A stretch of DNA of 64,000 nt from an uncultured Clostridia bacterium (lineage in GTDB: Bacteria; Bacillota; Clostridia; TANB77; CAG-508): positions 46,665 through 110,664 of the forward strand of contig CALXMH010000002.1 in the NCBI GenBank assembly GCA_944389425.1, written 5' to 3'. Under the pieces are notes generated by a model that did no database searches, had not been told where the DNA came from, and saw only the letters and a list, made by a program, of their open reading frames with translations. Shown one piece after another: positions 29,483 through 38,845 of the stretch. The position numbers and the translations under genes are program-made. The number at the start of each line of letters is the position of its first letter. Within the stretch, counting starts at the first letter, position 1.

Positions 29483-29635
29483 ATGATTGCAAAATATTGG
29501 AAAAAAATAGGACTTATTATTTTAATAATAGCATGTCTTTTTAATATCACTAATAAAATAGTACATGGTACATCATTAGTAGATGAATTAAAAGCATCAG
29601 CAACATATATGTTACAAAAACAAAATAATAACTAA
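29483..29635 (+). CDS. Small single-span membrane protein
   Basis: A 50-residue frame with GAGGTGAAAAG just before ATG 29483. It has a basic start (IAKYWKK), one hydrophobic span (GLIILIIACLFNI) and a short polar tail. The ribosome site and the membrane design support expression, but no family is recognised. It lies in the otherwise empty stretch between the divergent VanW gene and rpmE. Confidence 0.4.
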   Translation: MIAKYWKKIGLIILIIACLFNITNKIVHGTSLVDELKASATYMLQKQNNN

Positions 29636-29646
29636 AAATTTAAGTA

Positions 29647-29675
29647 TTGCAATAAGCAAAAATTTATGTTAAAAT
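29647..29675 (+). promoter_or_regulatory. Promoter for rpmE
   Basis: TTGCAA at 29647-29652 and TAAAAT at 29670-29675, spacing 17 bases, 40 bases before the start codon. Confidence 0.55.
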
Positions 29676-29715
29676 TATAAAATCGTTAACAGAGAAAGGA
29701 AGAGGTGAATACATA

Positions 29716-29916
29716 ATGAAAGAAGGTTTACACCCAAACTATGGAGAATCTAAAATAATATGTGCATGCGGTAATGTAATGGAAACAAATTCTACAAAGC
29801 CAGAACTTAAAGTTGACGTATGCTCTAAATGTCATCCATACTGGACAGGAAATTTAAAACAAAATACAACAGGCGGTAGAGCAGATAAATTTAAGAAAAA
29901 ATATGGTATTGAATAA
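29716..29916 (+). CDS. rpmE: Ribosomal protein bL31, zinc-binding form
   Basis: 66 residues, the usual length. The four zinc-binding cysteines are present: CACGN near residues 16-18 and CSKCHPYWTG near 36-39, so this is the C+ form that is replaced under zinc limitation in some bacteria. The C-terminal TTGGRADKFKKKYG motif is typical. bL31 sits on the large subunit at the central protuberance and bridges to the small subunit. An AGAGGTG ribosome site precedes the start and a terminator follows the stop. Confidence 0.95.
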   Translation: MKEGLHPNYGESKIICACGNVMETNSTKPELKVDVCSKCHPYWTGNLKQNTTGGRADKFKKKYGIE

Positions 29917-29921
29917 TAAGA

Positions 29922-29948
29922 AAGTCGTTCTAAATGAACGATTTTTTT
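29922..29948 (+). terminator. Terminator after rpmE
   Basis: TCGTTC (29925-29930) pairs with GAACGA (29936-29941) and is followed by a seven-base T run. Confidence 0.75.
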
Positions 29949-29976
29949 ATGTGAGAAGGAGTTAATCTTAAAAATT

Positions 29977-31282
29977 ATGGAAGATAAAAATGGCAAAAAT
30001 AAATCATTAGGTATTCATATGATATGTATAGATGAAAAACAGGCTGAAAAAAGCAAAGATAAAATGGAAAACTATTTTAATTCAGTTGGTTTAAAGGTTC
30101 GGAATAATCTTGAAAAAAATGAACAAACAAGAAAGAAAAAAAGAATATAATTCAGATATAGTATATGGAACTATGAATGAGTTTATTTTGGATTATTTAA
30201 ATGATAATACAACAAATGAAGAAAAGAATTTAGTACAAGGGAAATTGGAATATGCAGAAATATTAAGTAAGAAAATCTTAGAAGATTTAAGTTTAGATAT
30301 AAAAATTTATAAGCAAAATCTCAATAACGAATATTCATATTTAAAAGCAAATGCTTTTGTAAGACGACTAAAAGGAATTGATAAAAATAAAATTTTAGAT
30401 TCACAAGACTTTGATTTTATTATAGATAAAAATAATAGAAAAATTAAACTTACAAACAAAGGCATAAAAAAATTAGAAGAAAATTATGAAATAGAAAAAT
30501 ATACTAAAAGTAAATATCCTAAAATAGCTTTTTTTGTAGAAAACGCTTTGCTTGCACAAAATATATTACAAAAAGATGTAGACTATACAATAGAAAACAA
30601 TGAAATAAAAATATTAAGTTTAAAAACAATTATTCCAATTCAATCAATAGAAGCAAAAGAACATTTAAAAATTAGTCCAGAAAATAATTTGGCAGGAAAA
30701 ATGTCATATGAGGAATATTTATCATTATACAGTAATGTGTCAATTTCCATCAATAATAAGCATGAAACAATGCAACTAAATGCAAATGATATATTTTATA
30801 AGAAGAGAAAAATTGTATATAAAAAAAGAAAACAAATATTACAATCTCTAAATTTAAAACAAGAAATTCTTAAATTAATAGATTTTATATGCCAAACAAC
30901 TACAAATGAGTATTATGAAAATAAAAAAATAAGCAAATTAAAAATAGATTTACTTAAAAGATTTAAAATGCCTAAAAGCAATGAAATAAATAAAACAGAA
31001 TTTGAAAATAGATTAAAAAATTTAATGTATGCACAATATGCGAAGATAGAGGAAATAATAGGAGATAGTATAAGAATAATAGAAAAGCAATTAATATTAA
31101 AACTAATTGACGAAAATTTTCTAGAATTTGAGCTAAAAGCGGAGAAAGTTAAAAATAAAAATTATAATTTAGAAAAATATAATGAACAAATAAATAAATT
31201 ATTTAACGAATTCATGGAAGTTACTAACGAGAATATAATAAAAAATTTATTATTTGCAAAAAAACAAGATAAACCACAATAA
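29977..31282 (+). CDS. Degenerate SecA-like protein without Walker motifs, one +1 CGG shift
   Basis: Joining the frames at C30100 gives 434 residues. The order of segments follows SecA. First comes VGIILKKMNKQERKKEYNSD with DIVYGTMNEFILDYLNDN (SecA: DITYGTNNEFGFDYLRDN). Next is a preprotein-crosslinking domain, with KLTNKGIKKLEENYEIE and ENALLAQNILQKDVDY. Then come QSIEAKEHLKISPEN, and last a helical-scaffold-like tail ending in LFNEFMEVTNENI. Missing are the Walker A region upstream, the DEVDS Walker B segment and nearly all of the second nucleotide-binding domain. It cannot be an ATP-driven motor. It may be a regulator or partner of SecA, or a long-decayed copy kept open by chance; the intact frame over 390 codons favours use. 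I cannot see a ribosome site at ideal distance. Confidence 0.72.
30100..30102 (+). other. +1 recoding site CGGA in the SecA-like gene
   Basis: Zero frame: AAG GTT CGG AAT AAT, with a stop 17 codons on. Dropping the C gives K-V-G-I-I-L, matching the SecA strand L-S-V-G-V-I-L. The restored residue is glycine. Confidence 0.82.
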
Positions 31283-31355
31283 AATAACAGCTTTTTCTTG
31301 AAAAAATTAGATTATTACTATATAATTATATTGTAAAAAATAAATGGAGGAATAT

Positions 31356-32588
31356 ATGAAAAAACCAGAATTGCTTGCACCAGCAGGATCATTTGAAAAA
31401 GCAAAAACAGCATTTATGTATGGAGCAGATGCTATTTATGCGGGAACATCTTCACTTTCGCTTAGAACAAGAGCAGAAATGGAAGATGATGATTTAATAA
31501 AAACAATTAAATATGCTCATGAACATAATAAAAAAGTATATGTTACTATTAACATTTTTGCATGGGATGATAGATATGAGGAAATAAAAGAGCAAGCTAA
31601 AATATTAAACAACCTAAAAGTAGATGGAATTATAGTAGCAGATGGTGGCGTTTTAGAAATTTTAAAGCAATATGCACCAGATGTAGATATGCATATAAGC
31701 ACACAAGCAAATATTGTAAGTTACCATACAAGTAATTTTTGGTATAAAAATGGTGCAAAAAGAGTTATTTTGGCACGTGAATTAAACAAAAATCAAATTA
31801 GAGAAATAGTAAAAAACAAACCAGAAGATTTGGAAACTGAAATGTTTGTGCATGGGGCAATTTGTTTTGGATATTCTGGAAGATGTTTTTTAAGTGATTT
31901 CTTAGCAGGAAGAAGTGCAAATCTTGGAGATTGTGCTCAAAGTTGTAGATGGGCATATAATGTATATGTTGAAGAAAAAAATAAACCTGGAAATTTATTA
32001 CCAGTTGAGCACGATGATAAAGGTACATACATTTTTTCATCTAAGGATTTATGCTTAATAAAAGAAATTCCAGAAATAATTGATCTAGGTGTAGATAGTT
32101 TAAAAATAGAAGGAAGACTAAAAACAGAATACTATTTAGCAACAGTTATAAATGCATATAGAAATGCCATAGATGATTATATTGCAAATCCAAATAATTA
32201 TGATTATACTAAATATTTAAAAGAAATTGAAAAAACAAAAACAAGAGGTCTTACAACATTTTATTTTAATTCAAGAGATAATAAGGATTTTCAAGATTAT
32301 TCTGGAAATCAATATAATGCAAATTATGAATATGGCGCAAAAGTTATTAAAAAAGAGCAAGAAAAAAGTATAGTTGAAATAAAAAACAGATTGCAAGTTG
32401 GTGATACATTAGAACTAATCAGACCTGGAAATATTACCCCAATAGAATTTAAAATAACAAATTTATGGGACATAGAAACAGACGAAAGTATAGAATTTAT
32501 TAATCCTGGTAAAGCAAACCAAAAAGTAAAAATTGTATTGCCGAATGAAGCAGAAGATGGCAATATAATTAGAAGAAAGAAGGATTAA
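31356..32588 (+). CDS. Peptidase U32-family protein (tRNA/rRNA hydroxylase-type)
   Basis: ATG 31356 follows GGAGG; the ATG at 31344 overlaps that ribosome site. 410 residues. The N-terminal KPELLAPAGSFEKAKTAF and the block EMFVHGAICFGYSGRCFLS, which matches the U32 signature, are clear; further conserved cysteines follow in GDCAQSCRW, and SLKIEGRLKTEYY is typical. U32 proteins were called collagenase-like peptidases, but members such as TrhP and RlhA are RNA hydroxylation factors that need prephenate or iron-sulfur chemistry. Which subgroup this is cannot be settled here. It lies directly ahead of rsmE, a 16S rRNA methyltransferase, which fits an RNA-modification role. Confidence 0.88.
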   Translation: MKKPELLAPAGSFEKAKTAFMYGADAIYAGTSSLSLRTRAEMEDDDLIKTIKYAHEHNKKVYVTINIFAWDDRYEEIKEQAKILNNLKVDGIIVADGGVLEILKQYAPDVDMHISTQANIVSYHTSNFWYKNGAKRVILARELNKNQIREIVKNKPEDLETEMFVHGAICFGYSGRCFLSDFLAGRSANLGDCAQSCRWAYNVYVEEKNKPGNLLPVEHDDKGTYIFSSKDLCLIKEIPEIIDLGVDSLKIEGRLKTEYYLATVINAYRNAIDDYIANPNNYDYTKYLKEIEKTKTRGLTTFYFNSRDNKDFQDYSGNQYNANYEYGAKVIKKEQEKSIVEIKNRLQVGDTLELIRPGNITPIEFKITNLWDIETDESIEFINPGKANQKVKIVLPNEAEDGNIIRRKKD

Positions 32589-32590
32589 AA

Positions 32591-33362
32591 TTGCAAAAAT
32601 TTTTTGTACCTCAAAACCAAATAGATGAAGGAAATGAAAAAATAACAATTTTAGGTGAAGATGTAAATCATATAAAGAATGTACTTAGGCTTTCCTTTGA
32701 AGATGAAATTTTAGTATGTGAAAAAAGTGAAGAACCAATTAATTATGTTTGCAAAATTAATAATATTTCAAATAAAGAAATTATATGTAATATTATTAGC
32801 AAATATAAATCTAATAATGAATCAAATATTAAAATTCATATTTTTCAAGGAATACCAAAAGCTGAAAAAATGGAACTAATAATTCAAAAATGTACAGAAC
32901 TTGGGGTATATGAATTTATACCAGTAGAAATGTCTAGATGTGCTTTTAAATTAAATAACAAAGACATGACAAAAAAACTATCAAGATGGAACAAGATTGC
33001 AGAAGTAGCTGCAAAACAATGTGGAAGAGACATAATACCACATGTAAGAGATAAAATTACAATAAACGAACTTTCAAATGAACTAGCAAATTATGACCTA
33101 AGTATAGTTGCATACGAAAATGAAGAAAAAACATTTTTAAAAGAGCAATTAAAAAATATGAATAATATAAATAGAAAGTTAGATATAGCAATAATAATAG
33201 GACCAGAAGGTGGAATTTCAGAAGATGAGGTAAACATTTTAAAAAAAGTAAATGCAAAAATAATTTCGCTTGGCAAAAGAATTTTAAGAACAGAAACAGT
33301 TCGGAATTGTTTTATCTGGAATAATTTTGTATGAACTAGGAGATATAGGAGGAGAGAAATGA
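32591..33362 (+). CDS. rsmE: 16S rRNA (uracil-1498-N3)-methyltransferase RsmE, one +1 CGG shift
   Basis: A TTG start three bases after the U32 stop, with AAGAAGG upstream. Joining at C33302 gives 256 residues, the normal length; the zero frame would lose the C-terminal end of the knot. Domain order: PUA-like N-terminus (KFFVPQNQI, EDVNHIKNVLRL), then the SPOUT/trefoil-knot domain with KAEKMELIIQKCTELGV, CAFK and AAKQCGRDIIP, and the SAM-binding loops IIIGPEGGISEDE and LGKRILRTETVG. The shift falls immediately after the RTETV motif, inside the knot that binds S-adenosylmethionine. The stop overlaps the next start (ATGA), a coupling that exists only in the shifted frame and independently supports it. 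Confidence 0.92.
33302..33304 (+). other. +1 recoding site CGGA in rsmE
   Basis: Zero frame: ACA GTT CGG AAT TGT, running to a stop at 33334. Dropping the C gives L-R-T-E-T-V-G-I-V-L-S-G and an end that overlaps the next gene as ATGA. The restored residue is glycine. Confidence 0.88.
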
Positions 33363-33841
33363 TTGAAATATTAGAGGAAGATTTATCTAAAAATAAAAAA
33401 TTGACTCCTGAGCTTAAAAAGAAAATAAGAAAAATTTTTGGCAAAAATATTTTTATAATTGGACTTATATTAATTTACATGGCTTTATTAACATTAGCTT
33501 TTTATAAGATGGAGTTAAACACACTATCTACAGATTTAAAAGTTCTTAGCACAGGTTTTTTAGTTTTTGCAATTATTAAATTTGAACAAGGCTACAAAAA
33601 CGATAATGAAGGAATATTCCTTACCGGAATTGAATTGCTTGTATTAGCTATTATTACGCTGTTTATGACTGTATTAATAAGTACAGACGAACATTTTTTT
33701 CAAAGCATCATTATGGGAATTTCGATATTTGTGGCCGTTTATTACATTGTAAAATCATTTGTAATTAGAGGGAAAATTAGAAAACAACACAAAAAACAAG
33801 TTAGTGACGTAAGAGATATTATAAAAAAAGGAGAAAATTAA
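33359..33841 (+). CDS. Hypothetical four-span membrane protein
   Basis: 160 residues with a charged cytoplasmic N-terminus (LTPELKKKIRKIFGKN), four hydrophobic segments near 32-50, 62-78, 90-107 and 115-135, and a basic C-terminal tail. No conserved catalytic motif is recognised. Translation is coupled to rsmE through an ATGA overlap. The next gene starts one base after its stop, so it sits inside the rsmE-yicC-remA operon. Function unknown. Confidence 0.65.
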   Translation: MIEILEEDLSKNKKLTPELKKKIRKIFGKNIFIIGLILIYMALLTLAFYKMELNTLSTDLKVLSTGFLVFAIIKFEQGYKNDNEGIFLTGIELLVLAIITLFMTVLISTDEHFFQSIIMGISIFVAVYYIVKSFVIRGKIRKQHKKQVSDVRDIIKKGEN

Positions 33842-33842
33842 T

Positions 33843-34721
33843 ATGCTAAAGAGTATGACAGGATATGGACGCAGCAAATTACAATTTGATGGAAAAGAAT
33901 ACATTATTGAAATTAAATCAGTGAATCACAGGTATGTTGATATAAATGTTAAAACACCAAGAAACATAAGTTATATAGAAGATAAAATTAAAAAAATGGT
34001 ATTAAATTCAGTTGGCCGTGGGAAAATAGATGTATATATAAATTGTACAAATATAGGTAATTCTTCTGAAAAAGTTTATATAAATAAAAACTTAGCTAGT
34101 GAATATATAAAGCAATTACAAGAAATTGCATTGGAAAATAACTTAAATACCAATATAAACATAACAGATATAATAAATTTTCCAGATATACTAGTTACAA
34201 ACAATTTTATTGATGAAGAAACTCTTTGGAATGAATTTGAACCTAAAATTTGTGAAGCATTAGAACAATTTGATAATATGAAAATTGAAGAGGGTAAAAA
34301 ACTTTGCACAGATGTTTTATCAAGAATAGATATAATTGATAAAAATTTATTAATAATTTCTCACGAATCTACTGGACTTGTTGAAAAATATATAGTAAAA
34401 TTAGAAGCAAGGATAAAAGAAATTTTAAAAGACAACTCAATAATTGACCAAAATAGATTAGCACAAGAAGCAGTTATATTTTCAGATAAGAGTTCAATAG
34501 AAGAAGAAATAACTAGACTAAATAGTCATATAAATCAATTTAAGCAAATGATAAATGAATCATCTGCAAAAGGCAAACAAATTGATTTTCTTGTACAAGA
34601 AATGAACAGGGAAATTAATACTATTGCTTCAAAAGCTAATTGCTTGGAAATAACAAAAATGGTAATAGCAATAAAAACAGAACTAGAAAATATTAGAGAA
34701 CAAATTCAAAATATAGAATAA
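33843..34721 (+). CDS. yicC: YicC-family protein (endoribonuclease YicC/YloC)
   Basis: 292 residues, the expected size. It opens with the diagnostic [20 protein letters not shown] and [19 protein letters not shown], and ends with the DUF1732 block in [29 protein letters not shown], which is highly conserved. YicC proteins are reported to be ribonucleases and, in Bacillus, lie in front of remA and gmk; the same order is seen here. The cytoplasmic protein forms a ring-like oligomer in known members. Confidence 0.95.
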   Translation: MLKSMTGYGRSKLQFDGKEYIIEIKSVNHRYVDINVKTPRNISYIEDKIKKMVLNSVGRGKIDVYINCTNIGNSSEKVYINKNLASEYIKQLQEIALENNLNTNINITDIINFPDILVTNNFIDEETLWNEFEPKICEALEQFDNMKIEEGKKLCTDVLSRIDIIDKNLLIISHESTGLVEKYIVKLEARIKEILKDNSIIDQNRLAQEAVIFSDKSSIEEEITRLNSHINQFKQMINESSAKGKQIDFLVQEMNREINTIASKANCLEITKMVIAIKTELENIREQIQNIE

Positions 34722-34737
34722 GAATGGAAGTGATACT

Positions 34738-34998
34738 ATGCAACTTATAAATATTGGATTTGGAAATATTGTTTCAGCAAACAGGATAATTGCCATTGTA
34801 AGCCCTGAGTCGGCTCCAATAAAAAGAATGGTACAAGAAGCAAAAGATAATAAAACAGCTGTTGATGCAACTTATGGAAGAAGAACAAGGGCTGTTATAA
34901 TAATGGATTCAGGTCATATTATTTTATCGGCAGTACAACCAGAAACTGTTGCTGGAAGATTTGAAAAGGATGATAATAATATACCTACAAATGAATAA
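34738..34998 (+). CDS. remA: RemA-family extracellular matrix regulator (DUF370)
   Basis: 86 residues with the family's near-invariant blocks [31 protein letters not shown] and [21 protein letters not shown]. In Bacillus subtilis RemA is a ring-forming DNA-binding activator of biofilm matrix and osmoprotection genes; in other Firmicutes the role is less studied. The gene order yicC-remA-(rpoZ)-gmk is the classical context. A good ribosome site (GGAAGTGAT) precedes the start. Confidence 0.93.
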   Translation: MQLINIGFGNIVSANRIIAIVSPESAPIKRMVQEAKDNKTAVDATYGRRTRAVIIMDSGHIILSAVQPETVAGRFEKDDNNIPTNE

Positions 34999-35032
34999 AT
35001 ATAAAATAAAAAAATAGAAAGAGGGAATTAAA

Positions 35033-35224
35033 ATGATAGTTAAACCATCAGTTACAGATTTATTAAAAATAATAGACAATAGATATATGTTAATAATTGC
35101 TACTGCTAAAAGGGCAAGACAAATAGCGGCTGGAAGCACACCACTTACAAAAGTAGAAGCAGATTCACCAGTTACATTAGCTGCAAATGAAATTGCAGAA
35201 GGAAAGGTGAAAATAGTATGTTAG
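35033..35224 (+). CDS. rpoZ: RNA polymerase omega subunit
   Basis: 63 residues, short but typical for Clostridia. Residues 1-45 contain the omega core: KPSVTDLLKIIDNRYMLI and ATAKRARQIAAGSTPL, followed by ITLAANEIAEGK-like VTLAANEIAEGKV. Omega helps assemble the beta-prime subunit. The stop overlaps the gmk start region by 7 bases, so the two are translationally coupled. In Bacillus rpoZ follows gmk; here the order is inverted. Confidence 0.9.
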   Translation: MIVKPSVTDLLKIIDNRYMLIIATAKRARQIAAGSTPLTKVEADSPVTLAANEIAEGKVKIVC

Positions 35225-35799
35225 TAATATTATCAGGTGTTGCAGGTGCAGGAAAAGATACAATAAAAAGAGAGCTTATTCAAAGAATGGAAGGAATAAC
35301 AACAATTCCTTCTTATACAGATAGACCACCAAGAGAAGGCGATAGGCCAGAAGGTGAGCAATATATTTATGTGAGCAAAGAAGAATTTGAAGAAATGGTA
35401 AAAAAAGATGAACTTTATGAATATTCAGTACATCATAATCACTATTATGGAACTTCTAAAAAATTATTAAACGAAAAAATTGCCGCAGGAGATATTATTG
35501 TAAAAGACATTGATGTTAATGGAACACAAGATCTTATAAAAATATTTAAAGATGATATAAAAATAGTAACTATTTTTTTAAAAGTTCCGAAAGAAGTTTT
35601 AAAACATAGATTAGAAAATAGAGAAGACAAGCCAGACCCAAAGGAAATAAAATTAAGATTAAATAGATTTGACTATGAAGAATCTAAAATTGGAAATTAT
35701 GATTATGTAATAAAAAATAATAATCTTGAAAAAACGGTAAATATTATAATGTCAATAATCGAAAATGAAAAACAATGTAGATTTGATGAATTTGAATAA
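35218..35799 (+). CDS. gmk: Guanylate kinase
   Basis: 193 residues. It phosphorylates GMP to GDP with ATP in the cytoplasm. The P-loop is GVAGAGKDT rather than the common GPSGVGKST, still a valid GxxxxGK[ST]-type loop with D after K. GMP-binding residues sit in TTIPSYTDRPPREGDRPEG and YEYSVHHNHYYGTSK. The LID helix KHRLENREDKPDPKEIKLRL and the DYVIKNNNLE end are normal for the family. It is coupled to rpoZ upstream. Confidence 0.93.
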   Translation: MLVILSGVAGAGKDTIKRELIQRMEGITTIPSYTDRPPREGDRPEGEQYIYVSKEEFEEMVKKDELYEYSVHHNHYYGTSKKLLNEKIAAGDIIVKDIDVNGTQDLIKIFKDDIKIVTIFLKVPKEVLKHRLENREDKPDPKEIKLRLNRFDYEESKIGNYDYVIKNNNLEKTVNIIMSIIENEKQCRFDEFE

Positions 35800-35811
35800 G
35801 GAGCAAAATAA

Positions 35812-37005
35812 ATGTACGAAATATTTGCAGATTTGCATGTCCATATAGGGAGAAGTAAAAACAATAAACCAATTAAAATTACTGCTGCAAAATCATTGAA
35901 TTTTGAAAATATAGCAGAAGAATGTGCAGGAAGAAAAGGCATAAACATGGTTGGTATTATTGATTGTGCTTCTCCTTATGTTATTGAGGACATAGAAAAT
36001 TTTTTACAAAAAGGTGAAGCATACGAAATTGAAGATGGTGGAATTATATATAAGGACAAGGTATGCATAATTTTAGGTAGTGAAATTGAAACCTCAGAAA
36101 TAAATGATGAAGGTAAAACTGGAAGTGCACATAATATTTGCTTTTTCCCAACATTATACGATATAAAAGGTTTTTCAAATGAAATGAGTAAACATATTCA
36201 TAATATTACACTTAGCTCTCAAAGAGCAGATATATCTGCTTATTATCTAATAGATATTGTAAGAAAATATAATGGAGTATTAATACCTGCTCATGCTTTT
36301 ACACCACATAAAAGTTTTTATGGGAATTGCACTAAAAGTTTAAAAAGAATATTTAAAGAAAAATATGATTTAATACCTGCAATTGAATTAGGACTTAGTT
36401 CAGATACATATTTAGCAGATGAAATTTCAGAGCTTGAGACAAAAACATTTCTTACAAATTCAGATGCACATTCTTTACCTAAAATCGCACGAGAATACAA
36501 TAAAATGCTTTTAAATGGCATAAGCTATAAAGAATTACTATTAGCACTAAAAGGCGAAAAAGGAAGGAAAATAATCGCAAATTACGGATTAGATCCAAAG
36601 CTTGGCAAATATCACAGAACATATTGTGAAGTATGCGGTAAAAACATTCAAGGTATGCCTCCTGTAACTAAATGTGATACGTGTGATAGCAGAAATATAA
36701 CAATGGGTGTTTTTGATAGAATAGAAATAATAAAAGATAAGCCTAAGAGTATAAGCCCTCAAAATAGACCAGAATATATATATCAAATTCCTCTTAATTT
36801 TATACCTGGAATTGGTAAGAAAACATTAGATAAATTATTAGATGTTTTTGAAAATGAAATGAATATATTGCATAGAGTATCAAAAGATGACATAGAAGGT
36901 GTTGTTGGAGAAAAAGTAGCAAATGCGATTATTAATGCAAGAGATGGCAAAATGAAAATTCAAGAAGGCGGTGGAGGAGTTTACGGAAAAATTACGTGTA
37001 CATAA
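35812..37005 (+). CDS. Endonuclease Q-like PHP-domain protein
   Basis: 397 residues. An N-terminal PHP phosphoesterase domain begins with the metal-binding FADLHVHIGRS, continues with a conserved Glu region GSEIETSE and His motifs in GSAHNICFFP and PAHAFTPHKS, and ends with TNSDAHSLPKI. A four-cysteine zinc module (CEVCGK at about residue 272 and CDTCDS near 288) follows, then a helix-hairpin-helix segment PGIGKKTLDKLLDVF. This is the architecture of EndoQ, which cuts 5' of deaminated bases such as hypoxanthine and uracil in DNA. The Clostridia homologues are less well characterised. The gene follows gmk by 12 bases, so nucleotide metabolism and base repair are co-transcribed. Confidence 0.85.
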   Translation: MYEIFADLHVHIGRSKNNKPIKITAAKSLNFENIAEECAGRKGINMVGIIDCASPYVIEDIENFLQKGEAYEIEDGGIIYKDKVCIILGSEIETSEINDEGKTGSAHNICFFPTLYDIKGFSNEMSKHIHNITLSSQRADISAYYLIDIVRKYNGVLIPAHAFTPHKSFYGNCTKSLKRIFKEKYDLIPAIELGLSSDTYLADEISELETKTFLTNSDAHSLPKIAREYNKMLLNGISYKELLLALKGEKGRKIIANYGLDPKLGKYHRTYCEVCGKNIQGMPPVTKCDTCDSRNITMGVFDRIEIIKDKPKSISPQNRPEYIYQIPLNFIPGIGKKTLDKLLDVFENEMNILHRVSKDDIEGVVGEKVANAIINARDGKMKIQEGGGGVYGKITCT

Positions 37006-37064
37006 GTTCTAAAAAATATTTTAGTACATAAGATTATGTAGTAAAATATTTTAGGAGGAATCTT

Positions 37065-37709
37065 ATGGGGATACGTAAGAAAAGCCGAGGTAATGCAGCT
37101 AGAATAATTACTTCTCATATAATAAATAATTTAAGAGCATACTTATCTGTTATAGTAGTTTTTTTAATTGGTATAGTATTGGGTGTAGTTGTAATAAACA
37201 ATAGTAGTGCAGAGCAAATTACACAAATAAATGATTATATAAATAATTTTATAAGTGATTTAAAAGAATATGGAGATATAGATAAAACAACATTACTTGC
37301 TGAAACATTTTTTAATAATTTGTACTTAATTTTAGCTTTATGGTTTGTTGGCTCAACGGTTATTGGAATTCCAATTGTTTATGGAATGATTGCATACAAA
37401 GGATTTTGTCTAAGCTATACAATTTCCTCAAGTATTATAACTCTTGGAACATGGAATGGAACAGTTTTTTCGTTAGCATCAATGTTTTTGCAAAATATAA
37501 TTTATATTCCATGTATGATGGCTCTTGCAGTTAGCGGAATTAAACTTTATAAATCTATTTTAAAAGATAAACGTAGGGAAAATATTAAATTTGAAATAAT
37601 AAGGCATATTATGTTTTCGGCATTAATTGGTTCAATAATGTTACTAGGTACATTAGTTGAAACATATATTTCAACTAACTTAATTATCTCATTTATAAAT
37701 ATTTTATAA
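37065..37709 (+). CDS. spoIIM: Stage II sporulation protein M
   Basis: 214 residues with four to five membrane spans: about 25-47 (YLSVIVVFLIGIVLGVVVI), 88-110 (LILALWFVGSTVIGIPIVY), 120-150 and 185-210. The GFCLSYTISSSI and NIIYIPCMMALAVSG stretches are typical. SpoIIM is part of the SpoIID-SpoIIM-SpoIIP complex that removes septal peptidoglycan and drives engulfment of the forespore. The ribosome site is TAGGAGGAA. Its presence supports a sporulating Clostridia host. Confidence 0.88.
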   Translation: MGIRKKSRGNAARIITSHIINNLRAYLSVIVVFLIGIVLGVVVINNSSAEQITQINDYINNFISDLKEYGDIDKTTLLAETFFNNLYLILALWFVGSTVIGIPIVYGMIAYKGFCLSYTISSSIITLGTWNGTVFSLASMFLQNIIYIPCMMALAVSGIKLYKSILKDKRRENIKFEIIRHIMFSALIGSIMLLGTLVETYISTNLIISFINIL

Positions 37710-37849
37710 TTTTTGAAAAATATTAAAAAAAGTATTTACTTTTTTTATATATTTTGATATAACATATATAGTTTATGTAAATTATAATTAGTGGTATTAA
37801 ATAACCACATAAAAACAATAAAAGATTTTATAAAATAGGAGAGCTGAAA

Positions 37850-38731
37850 ATGGATAAACAAATCAAATTATTTTTAGAATTTCTTCAAAATGATAAGAGA
37901 TTATCAGATAATACATTACAATCTTATAGAAGAGATATTTTACAATATGATGACTATTTAATGCACAATAAAATAAACTATACAAAAGTAACAAAGGAAG
38001 AAGTAAAAGAATATTTAGAAGTACTACATAACATGAACAAAAAGACTTCTACTATATCACGTAATTTAGCTTCAATAAGATCTTTTTATCAATTTTTATT
38101 AAAAAATAAAAAAATTAAAGCTGATCCAACAGAAGGGATTCAATCTCCTAAAATAGAAAAAAAAGCACCAAGCGTTTTATCTTCAAAGGAAATAGAATTA
38201 TTGTTAAATCAACCTAATAATGCAGAACTTAAAGGTATAAGAGATAAAGCTATGCTTGAATTTGCATATGCTACTGGAATGAGAGTAACAGAAATAATAT
38301 CATTAGATTTAGACGATGTAGACTTAAAAGAAGGCTATGTTTCATGCAAAATGGGAAATAAAAAAAGAGTTATTCCACTAGGTTCTCTTTCACTAAAAGC
38401 ACTTAAAGAATATGTAGATAATGTAAGACCTATATTAATAAAAGATGAAAAAGATAGAGCTTTATTTGTAAACATAAATGGTAAAAGATTAACAAGACAA
38501 GGTTTTTGGAAAATAGTAAAATATTATAAAGAACAAGCTCATATAACAAAAGAAATTACACCACATGTACTTAGACATTCTTTTGCAACACATTTGTTGC
38601 AAAATGGAGCTGACTTAAAAGCAATTCAATCTATGCTTGGACATTCAGATATATCTTCAACACAAGTATATATGCAATTCCAAGAAGGAAATTTGAAAAA
38701 CATATACAAAAAAGCTCACCCAAGAGCATAA
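37850..38731 (+). CDS. xerD: Tyrosine recombinase XerD
   Basis: 293 residues, the normal XerD length. The N-terminal SAM-like DNA-binding domain (LSDNTLQSYRRDILQYDDYL) precedes the catalytic domain, where all active-site residues can be seen: Arg in TGMRVTEI, Lys in GNKKRVIPL, the H-x-x-R pair in TPHVLRHSFATHLL, His in LGHSDISSTQVY and the Tyr nucleophile at its end. XerD resolves chromosome dimers at dif with XerC. Conserved chromosomal context (spoIIM upstream) is usual. The C-terminal IYKKAHPRA extension is typical. Confidence 0.93.
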   Translation: MDKQIKLFLEFLQNDKRLSDNTLQSYRRDILQYDDYLMHNKINYTKVTKEEVKEYLEVLHNMNKKTSTISRNLASIRSFYQFLLKNKKIKADPTEGIQSPKIEKKAPSVLSSKEIELLLNQPNNAELKGIRDKAMLEFAYATGMRVTEIISLDLDDVDLKEGYVSCKMGNKKRVIPLGSLSLKALKEYVDNVRPILIKDEKDRALFVNINGKRLTRQGFWKIVKYYKEQAHITKEITPHVLRHSFATHLLQNGADLKAIQSMLGHSDISSTQVYMQFQEGNLKNIYKKAHPRA

Positions 38732-38845
38732 ATCGTATATAAATACAAAGGCAGGCATTATATATGTCTGCCTTAATTAAATCTAAATAGTTGAAAAAAA
38801 TCGAAAATTGTAATAAAATAAATTAACATTGGACGGGTGATAAAC

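Noticed and set aside
37850..38731. XerD as integrase of a mobile element
   Set aside because: Length, motifs and chromosomal neighbours fit housekeeping XerD, and no element borders are visible.
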